From F1-60-MAGs163 sp046091165 (lineage in GTDB: Bacteria; Actinomycetota; Thermoleophilia; Solirubrobacterales; Solirubrobacteraceae): a DNA stretch of 27,372 bases. The notes beneath the pieces were generated by a model. That model worked only from the letters and a program-made list of their open reading frames with translations. It did no database searches and was not told the DNA's origin. Of this stretch, positions 7,147 to 15,052 are shown in pieces. The position numbers and the translations under genes were made by a program. The first letter of the stretch is position 1, and the number at the start of each line of letters is the position of its first letter. The stretch lies in assembly GCA_046091165.1 (NCBI GenBank), contig JBJTBE010000052.1:1-27372 (forward strand), read 5' to 3'.

Positions 7147-7868
7147 GCTCGGCGGCGGCCATCTGGCACGAGGTCGAGTGCGGGGGCTACGAGGCCGACA
7201 TGGCTCTCTGGGAGCGCCTGGCCGCGCGTTACCCCGGCCCGATACTGGACGTCGGCTCGGGAACCGGACGGGTGGCGCTGCGGCTGGCTACCGCCGGGGC
7301 GAGCGTCGTTGCCCTGGACCGCGACGCGACCCTGCTCGCCGTGCTGGAGGAGAGAGCCGGGCAGGTGGCGGCCGGCAGGGTGACGGCCATTGCGGGGGAT
7401 GCCCGGGAGTTCGTGAGCGAGGAGCGGTTCGGCCTGGTCATCGTGGCCATGCAGACGATCCAGCTCTTCGGGGGCGCCGATGAGCGGCTGCGATTCCTGC
7501 GGTGTGCGCGAGGCAACGTGGCGCCCGGAGGCTGCGTGGCGATCGCGCTCGCCGACCTGGGCCGGGATGCGGCCCAGGGTCCGGTTTCCTTCACGCCCGA
7601 CGTCATGGAGGTCGGTGACGAGCGCTTCACCAGCCGCCCGGTGTTCGTGCATCTCGATCCCGACGAGGTTGTGATCGAGCGTGAGCGTGTCCGGACGGTG
7701 GGCGGTGGCGCGGTGGAGCGATCGGTGAGCCGCGAGGCGATAGACCGGGTCTCCCCCGGGCAGGTCATCGCGGAGGCCAGGGAGGCCGGGTTCGAGACGG
7801 CAAGCCTCGAGACGGTGCCGGCGAGCGGGAGCTACGCGGGTGCCGAGGTGGTGCTGCTCGATGGCTGA
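7143..7868 (+). CDS. Class I SAM-dependent methyltransferase inserted between murT and gatD
   Basis: A 241-aa protein with a Rossmann-like SAM-binding domain. Motif I is LDVGSGTGR (35-43), an acidic motif II follows at VVALDRD (56-62), and AIAGDARE matches the adenine-contact region. The C-terminal part is beta-rich (VFVHLDPDEVVIERERV). It lacks signature motifs that would identify a substrate. The ATG overlaps the murT stop by ATGA, and its own TGA overlaps the gatD start by 8 nt, so all three should be made together. Position suggests a role with lipid II or with the MurT/GatD complex, but this is inference. Its codon and base composition look like those of its neighbours. Confidence 0.88.
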   Translation: MSSAAAIWHEVECGGYEADMALWERLAARYPGPILDVGSGTGRVALRLATAGASVVALDRDATLLAVLEERAGQVAAGRVTAIAGDAREFVSEERFGLVIVAMQTIQLFGGADERLRFLRCARGNVAPGGCVAIALADLGRDAAQGPVSFTPDVMEVGDERFTSRPVFVHLDPDEVVIERERVRTVGGGAVERSVSREAIDRVSPGQVIAEAREAGFETASLETVPASGSYAGAEVVLLDG

Positions 7869-8610
7869 GGCACGAAAGGCCCTGCGGATAGGCGCCCTCT
7901 ACCCGGACCTGCTCAACATCTACGCCGACCGGGGGAACCTGATGGTTCTCGAGCGCCGGTGCCGGTGGCGCGGCATCGAGGTGTCCACCGAAGCCGTCGG
8001 GCTCGGCGACCGGCTCGATCCGGGCCGTTTCGACCTGCTCTACCTCGGGGGCGGTCAGGACGCCGACCAGCGCCTCTGCGGCGAGGAGCTCGCCGGGGAG
8101 AAGGGGGCAGCACTGCGTGAGGCTTCTCAGGACGGCGTGGTCATCCTCGCCGTCTGTGGCGGGTACCAGTTGCTGGGTCGCTCCTACCAGATAGGCGAGG
8201 AGGTCGTGCCCGGGGCCTGCGTGCTGGACGTCGAGACGATTCGCGGGGACGGGGCACGGCTGATCGGGAACGTTGCCATCGAGGTGGAGCTCCCCGGGCT
8301 GGCGGCGCCACGGCGGCTGGCCGGCTTTGAGAACCACGGCGGGAGAACCTCGCTGGCCCCGGGGCAGGCGGCGCTCGGACGCGTGATCAGCGGCCACGGC
8401 AACGACGGGCGCTCCGGGTTCGAGGGCGCCATGACCGCAGGGACCATCGGCACCTACCTCCACGGCCCACTGCTCCCTGCCAATGCGTGGTTTGCCGACT
8501 GGCTGATCGCTCAGGCCCTCCGGGTCGATGGGCTTGCCGACCTGCCGGATGGGCTCGAGCGGGAGGCCCATGCCTCCGCCCTTGCGGCCGCCGGCCAGCC
8601 CGCCGGCTAG
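7861..8610 (+). CDS. gatD: Lipid II isoglutaminyl synthase, glutamine amidotransferase subunit GatD
   Basis: A 249-aa class I (GATase_3, CobB/CobQ-like) glutaminase that supplies ammonia to MurT. The nucleophile is C99 in AVCGGYQLLG, the catalytic histidine is H201 in GTYLHGP, and FENHGGRT (156-163) matches the family. The N-terminal LYPDLLNIYADRGN is characteristic of GatD. ATG 7861 is in frame, lies within the end of the methyltransferase gene and gives the standard length. The TAG stop shares CTAG with the convergent dut stop (8607-8610), leaving no room for a terminator. Confidence 0.95.
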   Translation: MAEARKALRIGALYPDLLNIYADRGNLMVLERRCRWRGIEVSTEAVGLGDRLDPGRFDLLYLGGGQDADQRLCGEELAGEKGAALREASQDGVVILAVCGGYQLLGRSYQIGEEVVPGACVLDVETIRGDGARLIGNVAIEVELPGLAAPRRLAGFENHGGRTSLAPGQAALGRVISGHGNDGRSGFEGAMTAGTIGTYLHGPLLPANAWFADWLIAQALRVDGLADLPDGLEREAHASALAAAGQPAG

Positions 8611-9044
8611 GCGCGGCCCGAGGAGCCGAATCCGCCGGACCCGCGGGCGGTCTCGTGCAGCGAGTCGGCTTCCGCCGGCTCGACATCCACGTATCCGACG
8701 ACCAGCAGCTGGGCGATGCGCTCCCCGGCGTCGAAGGAGAACGGCTGATCCGGGTCGAGGTTAACGAGGATCACCTGCAGCTCTCCGCGGTAGCCGGAGT
8801 CGATGAGCCCGGGGGCGTTGGCCACCGTCACGCCATGACGGCTGGCCAGCCCCGAGCGCGGCAGCACGAGGCCGGCACAGCCGCTCGGAATCGCCACGGC
8901 GAGCCCGGTCCCGACGTGAAGCCGCTCCCCCGGCGCGATCGTGCCCGCCTCGATGGCGTAGAGGTCCAGGCCGGCGTCACCGTCGTGGGCGCGGGAGGGA
9001 ACTTTCGCGCGCTCGTCGATCCTCAGGAACTCGACCCGGGCCAT
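8607..9044 (-). CDS. dut: Deoxyuridine 5'-triphosphate nucleotidohydrolase (dUTPase)
   Basis: A 145-aa trimeric dUTPase that hydrolyses dUTP to dUMP, keeping uracil out of DNA and feeding dTMP synthesis. All five motifs are present: I DAGLDLYA (23-30), II PRSGLA (62-67), III GLIDSGYRGELQV (79-91) with the catalytic Asp, IV RIAQLLV (109-115), and V RGSGGFGSSG (134-143), the P-loop-like tail. ATG 9044 gives the usual length; longer in-frame extensions run into hflX. Its start overlaps the hflX stop by one base (TGATG), so it is probably translated by re-initiation after hflX. Confidence 0.96.
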   Translation of the reverse strand: MARVEFLRIDERAKVPSRAHDGDAGLDLYAIEAGTIAPGERLHVGTGLAVAIPSGCAGLVLPRSGLASRHGVTVANAPGLIDSGYRGELQVILVNLDPDQPFSFDAGERIAQLLVVGYVDVEPAEADSLHETARGSGGFGSSGRA

Positions 9045-10351
9045 CAGCCGACCGGCTGGGCCGTCGAGTAGCCGCTGAGCCGGCGGGCGACGACGCTGGG
9101 CAGCGATGTGCGCAGGAGCACCCCGTCGGCGCGGTTCTCGCGTTCGACCAGGCCGCCAAGGCGATGGACCTGGGCAATGGCCTCCCCGTCGGCGTAAGGC
9201 ACGAGGAGCTCCACCGGCTCGAAGCGGTCGGAGAACGCGTCGGCGATGCGGGCGCACAGATCGTCGGTTCCCTCACCGTCGAGCGCCGACACCTGGATCG
9301 CCTCCGGGAAGGCGATCCGCAGTTCGCTCCTGCGGGAGGCGTCGGCGAGGTCGATCTTGTTGGCCACGAGGAGGTGCCGGCTCGAGGAGTCGCCAAAGGC
9401 CTCCAGGGCCGTCTCGACCGCCGCCTGCATCTCCCGAAGGCGCTCCTCGGGCACCGACGAGTCGAATACGTGCAGGACCACGTCGGCCGAGAGGGTCTCC
9501 TCCAGGGTGGCGCCGAACGCATTGACCAGCTGGTGGGGAAGCTTGCGGATGAAGCCGACCGTGTCCGTCAGGAGGAACTGCCGGCCGTCGATCTCCATCG
9601 TTCGCGTAGTCGGATCGAGCGTCTCGAAGAGCCGGTCACGGACGACAACTCCTGCCCCGGTGAGTGCGTTCATCAGCGACGACTTGCCGCTGTTGGTGTA
9701 GCCGGCCAGCGCCACGGTCGGGACGCGGTTTCGCTGGCGCTCGGCTCGCATTGTGGACCGCGAGCCGGCCACCCGGTCGAGCCTGCGCGAAAGGGCCGAG
9801 ATCCGGTCGCGCGCCAGCCGCTGGTCGGTCTCGATCTGGCTTTCGCCGGGGCCCCTCGTGCCGATCCCGCCGCCGAGACGCTCGAGGTGGGTCCACAGGC
9901 CCCGCATGCGCGCGAGGTTGTACTGGAGCTGGGCGAGCTCGACCTGGAGCTTGCCCTCTGCACTGTGGGCGTGCCCGGCGAAGATGTCGAGGATCACGGT
10001 GGTGCGGTCGATCACCGGCATCTTCAGCGCCGCCTCGAGGTTGCGCTCCTGCCGGGCCGAAAGCTCGTCGTCGGTGACGATCACGTTGGCGTCGGCCCTG
10101 CGCGCCTCCCGGCTTATCTCCTCGAGCTTTCCCGGGCCCACGTAGGTGTTGGGGTGCGGCCGCTCCCGGCGCTGGACCGAGGAGCCGACCACCGCCACAC
10201 CGGCGGTGAGGAGAAGCTCGGAGAGCTCGGCCAGGTCCTCGGCGTCGCCGGTCGCCGAGACGCACCAGGCCCGCTGGCGCGCGCGGCCTCCCTTCGAGGT
10301 CTCGCGCGACCCGGAGGGCTTCTTGCGGCCGGAACGTCCGTTTACGTGCAC
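9044..10351 (-). CDS. hflX: Ribosome-associated GTPase HflX
   Basis: A 435-aa HflX, a GTPase that binds the 50S subunit and splits or rescues stalled ribosomes. The N-terminal HflX domain contains NTYVGPGK (68-75) and the Gly-rich GGGIGTRGPGE (160-170). The G domain follows with G1 GYTNSGKSS (217-225), G3 DTVGF (263-267) and G4 NKID (331-334). A short C-terminal domain ends the protein. The first 25 residues are Lys/Arg-rich. GTG 10351 lies 7 nt after a TAGAAT hexamer, so the mRNA is probably leaderless. It heads a two-gene unit with dut and diverges from the DUF429 gene. Confidence 0.96.
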   Translation of the reverse strand: MHVNGRSGRKKPSGSRETSKGGRARQRAWCVSATGDAEDLAELSELLLTAGVAVVGSSVQRRERPHPNTYVGPGKLEEISREARRADANVIVTDDELSARQERNLEAALKMPVIDRTTVILDIFAGHAHSAEGKLQVELAQLQYNLARMRGLWTHLERLGGGIGTRGPGESQIETDQRLARDRISALSRRLDRVAGSRSTMRAERQRNRVPTVALAGYTNSGKSSLMNALTGAGVVVRDRLFETLDPTTRTMEIDGRQFLLTDTVGFIRKLPHQLVNAFGATLEETLSADVVLHVFDSSVPEERLREMQAAVETALEAFGDSSSRHLLVANKIDLADASRRSELRIAFPEAIQVSALDGEGTDDLCARIADAFSDRFEPVELLVPYADGEAIAQVHRLGGLVERENRADGVLLRTSLPSVVARRLSGYSTAQPVG

Positions 10352-10358
10352 TGCGGCG

Positions 10359-10364
10359 ATTCTA
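10359..10364 (-). promoter_or_regulatory. -10 element for a leaderless hflX transcript
   Basis: On the minus strand TAGAAT, a near-consensus -10, ends 7 nt before the hflX GTG. No ribosome-binding site could fit between them. No recognisable -35 is seen. Confidence 0.6.
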
Positions 10365-10383
10365 GAGCGCCGGCGGGATGTGG

Positions 10384-10389
10384 CATCTT
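10384..10389 (+). promoter_or_regulatory. Candidate extended -10 for the DUF429 gene
   Basis: CATCTT preceded by TGG forms an extended -10-like element and ends 7 nt before GTG 10397. It matches only the A2 and T6 positions of the TANNNT core, so support is moderate and comes mainly from the spacing shared with other starts in the window. Confidence 0.35.
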
Positions 10390-10396
10390 GGTGCGC

Positions 10397-10993
10397 GTGA
10401 GCTGTTTTGCCGGGATCGACGTGGGAGGTCCGCGGAAGGGGTTTGATGTCGCGGTGCTCGAGGGCCTGGCGCTCGTGGAGCTCCTCTCGGGCCAGGACCG
10501 GGCCGGCGTGGTGCGGGCCATCAAGGCCGGCAGGCCGCGCGTCGTGGGGATTGACAGCCCCTGCGCCTGTGCGAAGCCGGGCGAGAAGAGCCGGCCCGGG
10601 GAACGCGAGCTGGCCCGTGAGGTCTGCCCGATCTTCTACACCCCCGACGAGGCGGTGGTGAGGTCCGGGAACCCCTTCTACGGCTGGGTCGTCGAGGGCC
10701 TCGAGCTCTACCGCGCCCTTGGCCGGAGCTGCCCGGGCCCGCGGCTCGTCGAAGTCTTTCCCAGCGCCGCCTGGACGGTCTGGGCGGGCCCCAGGGCCGG
10801 CAGGCCGAAGGCCGCGTGGAGCCGCGAGGCTCTGGCCACGGCCGGGGTGACCGGCCTCCCGGCCCGCATGAGCCAGGACGCCCGTGACGCGGTAGGCGCC
10901 GCACTGGTGGCGCGCTGCGAGGGAAGCGGCGACTGTCGCGACTTCGGTGGCATCAGGGTGCCGCGGGCCGGCGCAGTAGCGTTGAAGGGGTGA
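10397..10993 (+). CDS. DUF429-family protein (predicted RNase H-like fold)
   Basis: A 198-aa DUF429 protein. The family is predicted to have an RNase H-like nuclease fold, with conserved acidic residues at AGIDVGG (5-11) and VVGIDSP (about 51-57), and a conserved C-terminal Asp in SQDARDAVGAAL. The central part has VCPIFYTPDE and FYGWVVEGLELYRAL, also typical. The biological role of the family is not established. GTG 10397 is preferred to GTG 10391 because it matches the 7-nt leaderless spacing. Its TGA overlaps the dapE GTG as GTGA, so this orphan nuclease-like gene leads the DAP operon. Confidence 0.82.
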   Translation: MSCFAGIDVGGPRKGFDVAVLEGLALVELLSGQDRAGVVRAIKAGRPRVVGIDSPCACAKPGEKSRPGERELAREVCPIFYTPDEAVVRSGNPFYGWVVEGLELYRALGRSCPGPRLVEVFPSAAWTVWAGPRAGRPKAAWSREALATAGVTGLPARMSQDARDAVGAALVARCEGSGDCRDFGGIRVPRAGAVALKG

Positions 10994-12060
10994 GCGACGA
11001 CCTCAGGCAGCGGCTGTGCGGGCGCACGCTCGAACTGGTCGACATTCCCTCCGAGTCGCGCAGTGAGGCCACCCTCGCGGCGCACGTGCTCGGGCTCCTC
11101 GAGGCCGGAGGCCTCGACGTGCGGGACGGCGGTGACGACTGCGTGCTGGCCGGGGTGCTCGGGAAGCGCGAACGCCCGCTCGTGCTCCTGGCCGGCCACC
11201 TCGACACGGTGCCCTCCCAGGGCAACATTCCCGGACGCCTGACCGCCGATGGCGTCGAGGGCCTGGGGGCTGCCGACATGAAGGGGTCGCTCGCGGTGAT
11301 GATCGAACTTGCCCTCGCCGGTACCGGCGGCGCCTGCGACGTCGGCTACCTGTTCTTCGGGCGCGAGGAGCTTCCCCCCGAGCACAGCTCGCTCGTACCC
11401 CTCCTCGACCGGGAACCGGGGCTCAGGTCGGCCGACCTGGTGCTGATGATGGAGCCGACCGCCAACCGGGTACAGGCCGGCTGCCTCGGGAATCTCAACG
11501 CCACCTGGCACTTCCGCGGGCGCAGCGGCCATTCGGCGCGCCCTTGGCTGGCCGAGAACGCCATTGCGGCGCTGGCCGAAGGGGTGGCCGAGCTGGAGGC
11601 ACGGGAACCGGTCGAGCACCGGTTCGAAGGGCTCAGCTTCCACGAGGTCTTCTCCGTCACCTCGATCGATGGCGGAATCGCCCGCAACGTCATTCCCGGA
11701 GAGGCCTCGGCCCACGTCAACTACCGCTACCCCCCGGGGGTGAGTCCGCAGGAGGCCGAGGAACGGCTGGCCGAGGCCTGCGGCGATCACGGAGAACTGG
11801 AGATCGAGGCCAACGCCCCGTCCGGCGAAGTGGTGGCCTCGGGGCCGCTCGTGGATGACCTGGTCGCCCTGAGCGGCGGCCCGGTTGAGCCCAAGCAGGC
11901 CTGGACGCCGGTGGCCGAGTTCGGTGCCGCCGGAGTGCGCGCCGTCAACTTCGGGCCCGGGGAGCCGGCACAGGCCCACCGCTCTGACGAGGCGATCGGC
12001 GCCGACGCGCTGGCGACCAGTTTCGAGGCGATCACGAGGCTCGCGGAGGGCGGCTCCTGA
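10990..12060 (+). CDS. dapE: Succinyl-diaminopimelate desuccinylase
   Basis: A 356-aa M20-family dizinc amidohydrolase that removes succinate from N-succinyl-LL-diaminopimelate. Metal and catalytic residues are visible: H70 and D72 in GHLDTVP, D96 in GLGAADMKG, E126/E127 in GREE, E155 in MMEPT, and H330 in AHRSDE. The dimerisation-domain histidine is in GRSGHSARPW (177-186). It starts at GTG 10990 overlapping the DUF429 stop and its TGA abuts the ATG of the aminotransferase with no gap. The neighbours dapC-like, dapD and dapF confirm the succinylase branch of lysine/DAP biosynthesis. Confidence 0.94.
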   Translation: MSDDLRQRLCGRTLELVDIPSESRSEATLAAHVLGLLEAGGLDVRDGGDDCVLAGVLGKRERPLVLLAGHLDTVPSQGNIPGRLTADGVEGLGAADMKGSLAVMIELALAGTGGACDVGYLFFGREELPPEHSSLVPLLDREPGLRSADLVLMMEPTANRVQAGCLGNLNATWHFRGRSGHSARPWLAENAIAALAEGVAELEAREPVEHRFEGLSFHEVFSVTSIDGGIARNVIPGEASAHVNYRYPPGVSPQEAEERLAEACGDHGELEIEANAPSGEVVASGPLVDDLVALSGGPVEPKQAWTPVAEFGAAGVRAVNFGPGEPAQAHRSDEAIGADALATSFEAITRLAEGGS

Positions 12061-13218
12061 ATGGAGGTTCACCCGCTCGTAGAGGAGCTGGGCGAGTACC
12101 CGTTCACCGGCCTCGAGGACGCGCGGGCCGAAGCCCAGGCCAGGGGCCGGGAGCTGATCGACTTCGGGATCGGCGCTCCGGCCGAGCCGGTACCCGAAAT
12201 CGTGCGGACGGCGCTGATCGACGCGGTGGCCGCCGAGGATGTCTCCCGGTACCCCACGGCCGCCGGCCTGGCACCGCTCCGTGAAGCGATCGCGTCGTGG
12301 ATCTATCGCCGGTACGGGGTTGAGGTTGACCCGGCGATCGAGCTGCTCCCCACGCTGGGCAGCAAGGAACCGATCTATCACCTGGCCGGAATCCTTCACT
12401 GGGCCGGCTCTCACCGTGACCTCGTCGTGACCACGACGCCCGGCTACCCGGTGCCGGCGCGGGCGGCAAAGCTGGCCGGCGCGCAGGTCATCGAAGTCCC
12501 ACTCGACCGGGAGGCCGGGTGGCTCCCCAACTTTGGCGAGATACCCGAGGAGGCGTGGCACCGCATCTCCGTGGTCTGGGTCAACTCGCCCAACAACCCG
12601 ACCGGCGCGGTCGTGCCGCTCGACTTCTACGAGGAGCTGGCCGCCCGCTGCCGGCGCCATGGAGTCGTCCTGGCCTCGGACGAGGCTTACAGCGAGATCT
12701 GGGCCGGTCCGGAGCCTCCCCCCTCCGTGCTTCAGGTCTCGGACCCCACTCACGTACTGGCCTTCAACTCGCTCTCCAAGCGATCGGCGATTCCGGGCTA
12801 TCGCAGCGGATTCGTCTGCGGCGACCCGCTGCTGGTGGGGGCGATGCGAACCCTGCGCCCGACCATGGGCGTGACCCCTCCCCTCTTCCTTCAGCAGGCC
12901 GCGGTGGCCGCCTGGAACGACGAGGGCCACGTCGAGGAGCTGCGCGCACGGTTCCGGGCCAAGCGGGAGGTCATGCTGCCGGCGCTTGAGCGCTACGGGC
13001 TGCCACCGGTCGGCGGTGACGCCGGCTTCTTCCTCTGGTGCGAGGTCCCCGGCGGGAACCAGGAGGCTGCATTCGCGAAGCTCCGGGACCTCGGGATTCT
13101 CGCCGCCCCCGGCACGATGTTCGGCCCCGGCGGCGAGGGCTACCTCAGGTTCGCCCTCGTGCCGGGCGAGGAGGCCTGCCGCAGGGCGGCGGCCATCCTC
13201 GACGCGGCGGCGCGGTAG
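12061..13218 (+). CDS. dapC: N-succinyldiaminopimelate aminotransferase (fold-type I PLP)
   Basis: A 385-aa class I/II aminotransferase. The PLP lysine is K240 in NSLSKRSAIPGYRSGF, with D207 and Y210 in ASDEAYSE and SPNNPTG at 176-182. Sequence alone does not separate DapC from LL-DAP or other class I aminotransferases. The setting decides it: it starts at ATG 12061 immediately after dapE and is followed 9 nt later by dapD, so transamination of N-succinyl-2-amino-6-ketopimelate is the natural reaction. Length matches actinobacterial DapC. Confidence 0.9.
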   Translation: MEVHPLVEELGEYPFTGLEDARAEAQARGRELIDFGIGAPAEPVPEIVRTALIDAVAAEDVSRYPTAAGLAPLREAIASWIYRRYGVEVDPAIELLPTLGSKEPIYHLAGILHWAGSHRDLVVTTTPGYPVPARAAKLAGAQVIEVPLDREAGWLPNFGEIPEEAWHRISVVWVNSPNNPTGAVVPLDFYEELAARCRRHGVVLASDEAYSEIWAGPEPPPSVLQVSDPTHVLAFNSLSKRSAIPGYRSGFVCGDPLLVGAMRTLRPTMGVTPPLFLQQAAVAAWNDEGHVEELRARFRAKREVMLPALERYGLPPVGGDAGFFLWCEVPGGNQEAAFAKLRDLGILAAPGTMFGPGGEGYLRFALVPGEEACRRAAAILDAAAR

Positions 13219-13227
13219 GTTCGGGGC

Positions 13228-14190
13228 GTGGCGGCAATGAGCACCGGTTCGGCATCGGCGGTAGGCCTGGCGACCCTGGACGGCGCCGACCCGATCGAGG
13301 TCTACTTCCCCTCTCCGCGGCTGGGAGGCGACGGTGAGCCCGGGTGGCGCGAGCTCGGCCCCGATGACGGGCAGGCCGGCGAGCTGGCCGCGATGGCCGG
13401 CGAGGACGAGATACTCGGTACGCGGCGCGTGCCGGTCGCCGTGAATATCGCCGACCTCTCAAGTCCGCCGGAGAATGTGCCCGACGCCTACCTGAGGCTC
13501 CACCTGCTCTCCCATCGCCTGGTGGCGCCGCGGGGGCTGAACGTCGACGGATTGCTCGGGCTGCTGCCCAACGTGGCGTGGACCAGCCTCGGCCCGGTCG
13601 CGGCCGGGGCGGCCGACGGGGCCCGGCAGCGGGCGATGGCCGACGGTAGGCGCCTCGAGGTGCGTTCGGTGGACAAGGTTCCGCGGATGACCGACTACGT
13701 CGTTCCCCCCGGCGTCCGGATTGCCGATGCCGACCGCGTGAGGCTCGGCGCGCACCTCGCCGAAGGGACGACGGTCATGCACGAGGGCTTCGTCAACTTC
13801 AACGCCGGGACTCTCGGCCCCTCGATGGTCGAGGGGCGGATCAGCGCCGGGGTGGTCGTCGGAGCCGGCAGCGACCTGGGCGGCGGGGCCTCGGTCATGG
13901 GGACGCTTTCCGGCGGGGGCAGCGAGGTGATCACCGTGGGCGAGGACTGCCTCCTCGGCGCCAATTCGGGAATCGGGATCTCCCTGGGCGACGGATGCGT
14001 GGTCGAGGCCGGGCTCTACGTCACCGCCGGCACCGTGGTGAGCCTCTCCGACGGCTCCGAGGCCAAGGCCCTCTCGGTGAGCGGCGCCGACGGGCTCCTG
14101 TTTCGCCGCAACAGCGTGAGCGGCTCGGTCGAGGTTCTTCAGCGGGAAGGCGACTGGGGCGGCCTCAACCCCGAACTGCACGGCAGCTGA
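13228..14190 (+). CDS. dapD: Tetrahydrodipicolinate N-succinyltransferase (actinobacterial type)
   Basis: A 320-aa DapD that transfers succinyl from succinyl-CoA to tetrahydrodipicolinate. The N-terminal half resembles the actinobacterial DapD type. The C-terminal half is a left-handed beta-helix of hexapeptide repeats, with conserved MHEGFVNFNAGTLGPSMVEGR (split around 184-204) and LGANSGIGISLGDGCVVEAGLYVTAGT-like turns. GTG 13228 is the first start after dapC; ATG 13237 three codons later is equally possible. It ends 6 nt before the convergent dapF stop, so dapE-dapC-dapD and dapF-miaA meet head-on without a visible terminator. Confidence 0.94.
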   Translation: MAAMSTGSASAVGLATLDGADPIEVYFPSPRLGGDGEPGWRELGPDDGQAGELAAMAGEDEILGTRRVPVAVNIADLSSPPENVPDAYLRLHLLSHRLVAPRGLNVDGLLGLLPNVAWTSLGPVAAGAADGARQRAMADGRRLEVRSVDKVPRMTDYVVPPGVRIADADRVRLGAHLAEGTTVMHEGFVNFNAGTLGPSMVEGRISAGVVVGAGSDLGGGASVMGTLSGGGSEVITVGEDCLLGANSGIGISLGDGCVVEAGLYVTAGTVVSLSDGSEAKALSVSGADGLLFRRNSVSGSVEVLQREGDWGGLNPELHGS

Positions 14191-14196
14191 ACCGGC

Positions 14197-15051
14197 TCAG
14201 TCCTCGAGCTGTCCCGCAAGCTCACTGGAGAGCTGTCCGCGGAAGAGCTCGTGGGCTTCGCCGGCCAGTTCAACGTCGAGCTCGGGCGAGACGGTGACGG
14301 TTAGCTCGCCGCCGTCCATCTCCACGGCAACCTCGGCCGGGCCCCCGCGCAGGACGTAATCGACCGCCGCCCCGCAGGCGCCGGTGCCGCTTGCCGTCGT
14401 CTCCCCCACCCCCCGCTCGAAGATCCGTGCCCGGATCTGCCCGGGCGCGGTTTCCGTCCACCAGCTGACGTTGGTCCGGCCCGGGAAGATCGGCGCGCGC
14501 TCGATCTCGGGGCCTGCCAACGAGAGGTCAAGCCCCTCCAGAGCTTCGCGATCGGCCAGGCGAATGGCGCACTGCGGGTTGCCGATGGCGACGTGCTGGA
14601 AGGCCCACAGCTCGCCCCCGGCGGCGATGGTTCCCCTGCCGTCCTGCGCGCCCTCGGGGACGTGGCCGGAAGCGCCCGCAGCACGGCCCATCTCGACGCG
14701 GGCGCGATCGGGGCCGAGGATCTCCGCATGGATCTCCCCGGCCTGGGTCAGGAGCGAGAACCGGTCGGCCGGGGCGCGTCCCTCCCGGTGGAGGTACAGG
14801 AAGGCCTGGCGAGCCCCGTTGCCCGAGAGCTCGGCCTCCGAGCCATCCGGGTTGAAGATCCTCAGTGTGGCGACGGCACCGGTGCCGGATGCGGGGTCGA
14901 TCACGAGTATTCCGTCGGCTCCGACCCCGCGATGGCGGTCACACAGCAGCTGCACGTTGGGGGGCGTGGCCCGGAAGGCTGTGCGGGCCAGGTCGACGAT
15001 GAGGTAGTCGTTGCCCAGCGCCTCCCACTTGGCGAACTCCATCTCCGTCAC
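14197..15051 (-). CDS. dapF: Diaminopimelate epimerase-family protein with both catalytic Cys replaced by Ser
   Basis: A 284-aa DapF-fold protein, the enzyme class converting LL-DAP to meso-DAP. Substrate-binding landmarks are intact: GND (13-15), IFNPDGSEAE (65-74), NGAR (78-81), IGNPQ (156-160) and FERGVGET (211-218). The two catalytic cysteines of the family, in CGNG and ACGTGA, are serines here: S76 (codon TCG) and S221 (codon AGC). The Cys usual after the GNGAR motif is Gln (Q82), while C226 in TGAC remains. The frame is open and flanking motifs conserved, so this is not decay. GTG 15051 begins one base after the miaA TAG; ATG 15042 is an alternative with GGAG directly before it. Genomic context argues for DAP metabolism. 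Confidence 0.9.
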   Translation of the reverse strand: MTEMEFAKWEALGNDYLIVDLARTAFRATPPNVQLLCDRHRGVGADGILVIDPASGTGAVATLRIFNPDGSEAELSGNGARQAFLYLHREGRAPADRFSLLTQAGEIHAEILGPDRARVEMGRAAGASGHVPEGAQDGRGTIAAGGELWAFQHVAIGNPQCAIRLADREALEGLDLSLAGPEIERAPIFPGRTNVSWWTETAPGQIRARIFERGVGETTASGTGACGAAVDYVLRGGPAEVAVEMDGGELTVTVSPELDVELAGEAHELFRGQLSSELAGQLED

Positions 15052-15052
15052 C

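Noticed and set aside
9164..10390. Extended N-terminus for the DUF429 protein through the hflX region
   Set aside because: Antisense shadow of hflX; the DUF429 fold starts at about 10397 where a leaderless -10 is also positioned.
10708..12930. Long open frame (740 codons) on the minus strand opposite dapE and dapC
   Set aside because: Frame shadow of high-GC genes; the opposite strand encodes proteins with intact motifs, and this reading shows no recognisable domain.
14197..15051. dapF as a pseudogene because of the lost cysteines
   Set aside because: Full-length frame, conserved substrate-binding motifs and conservative Ser substitutions at both sites point to selection, not decay.
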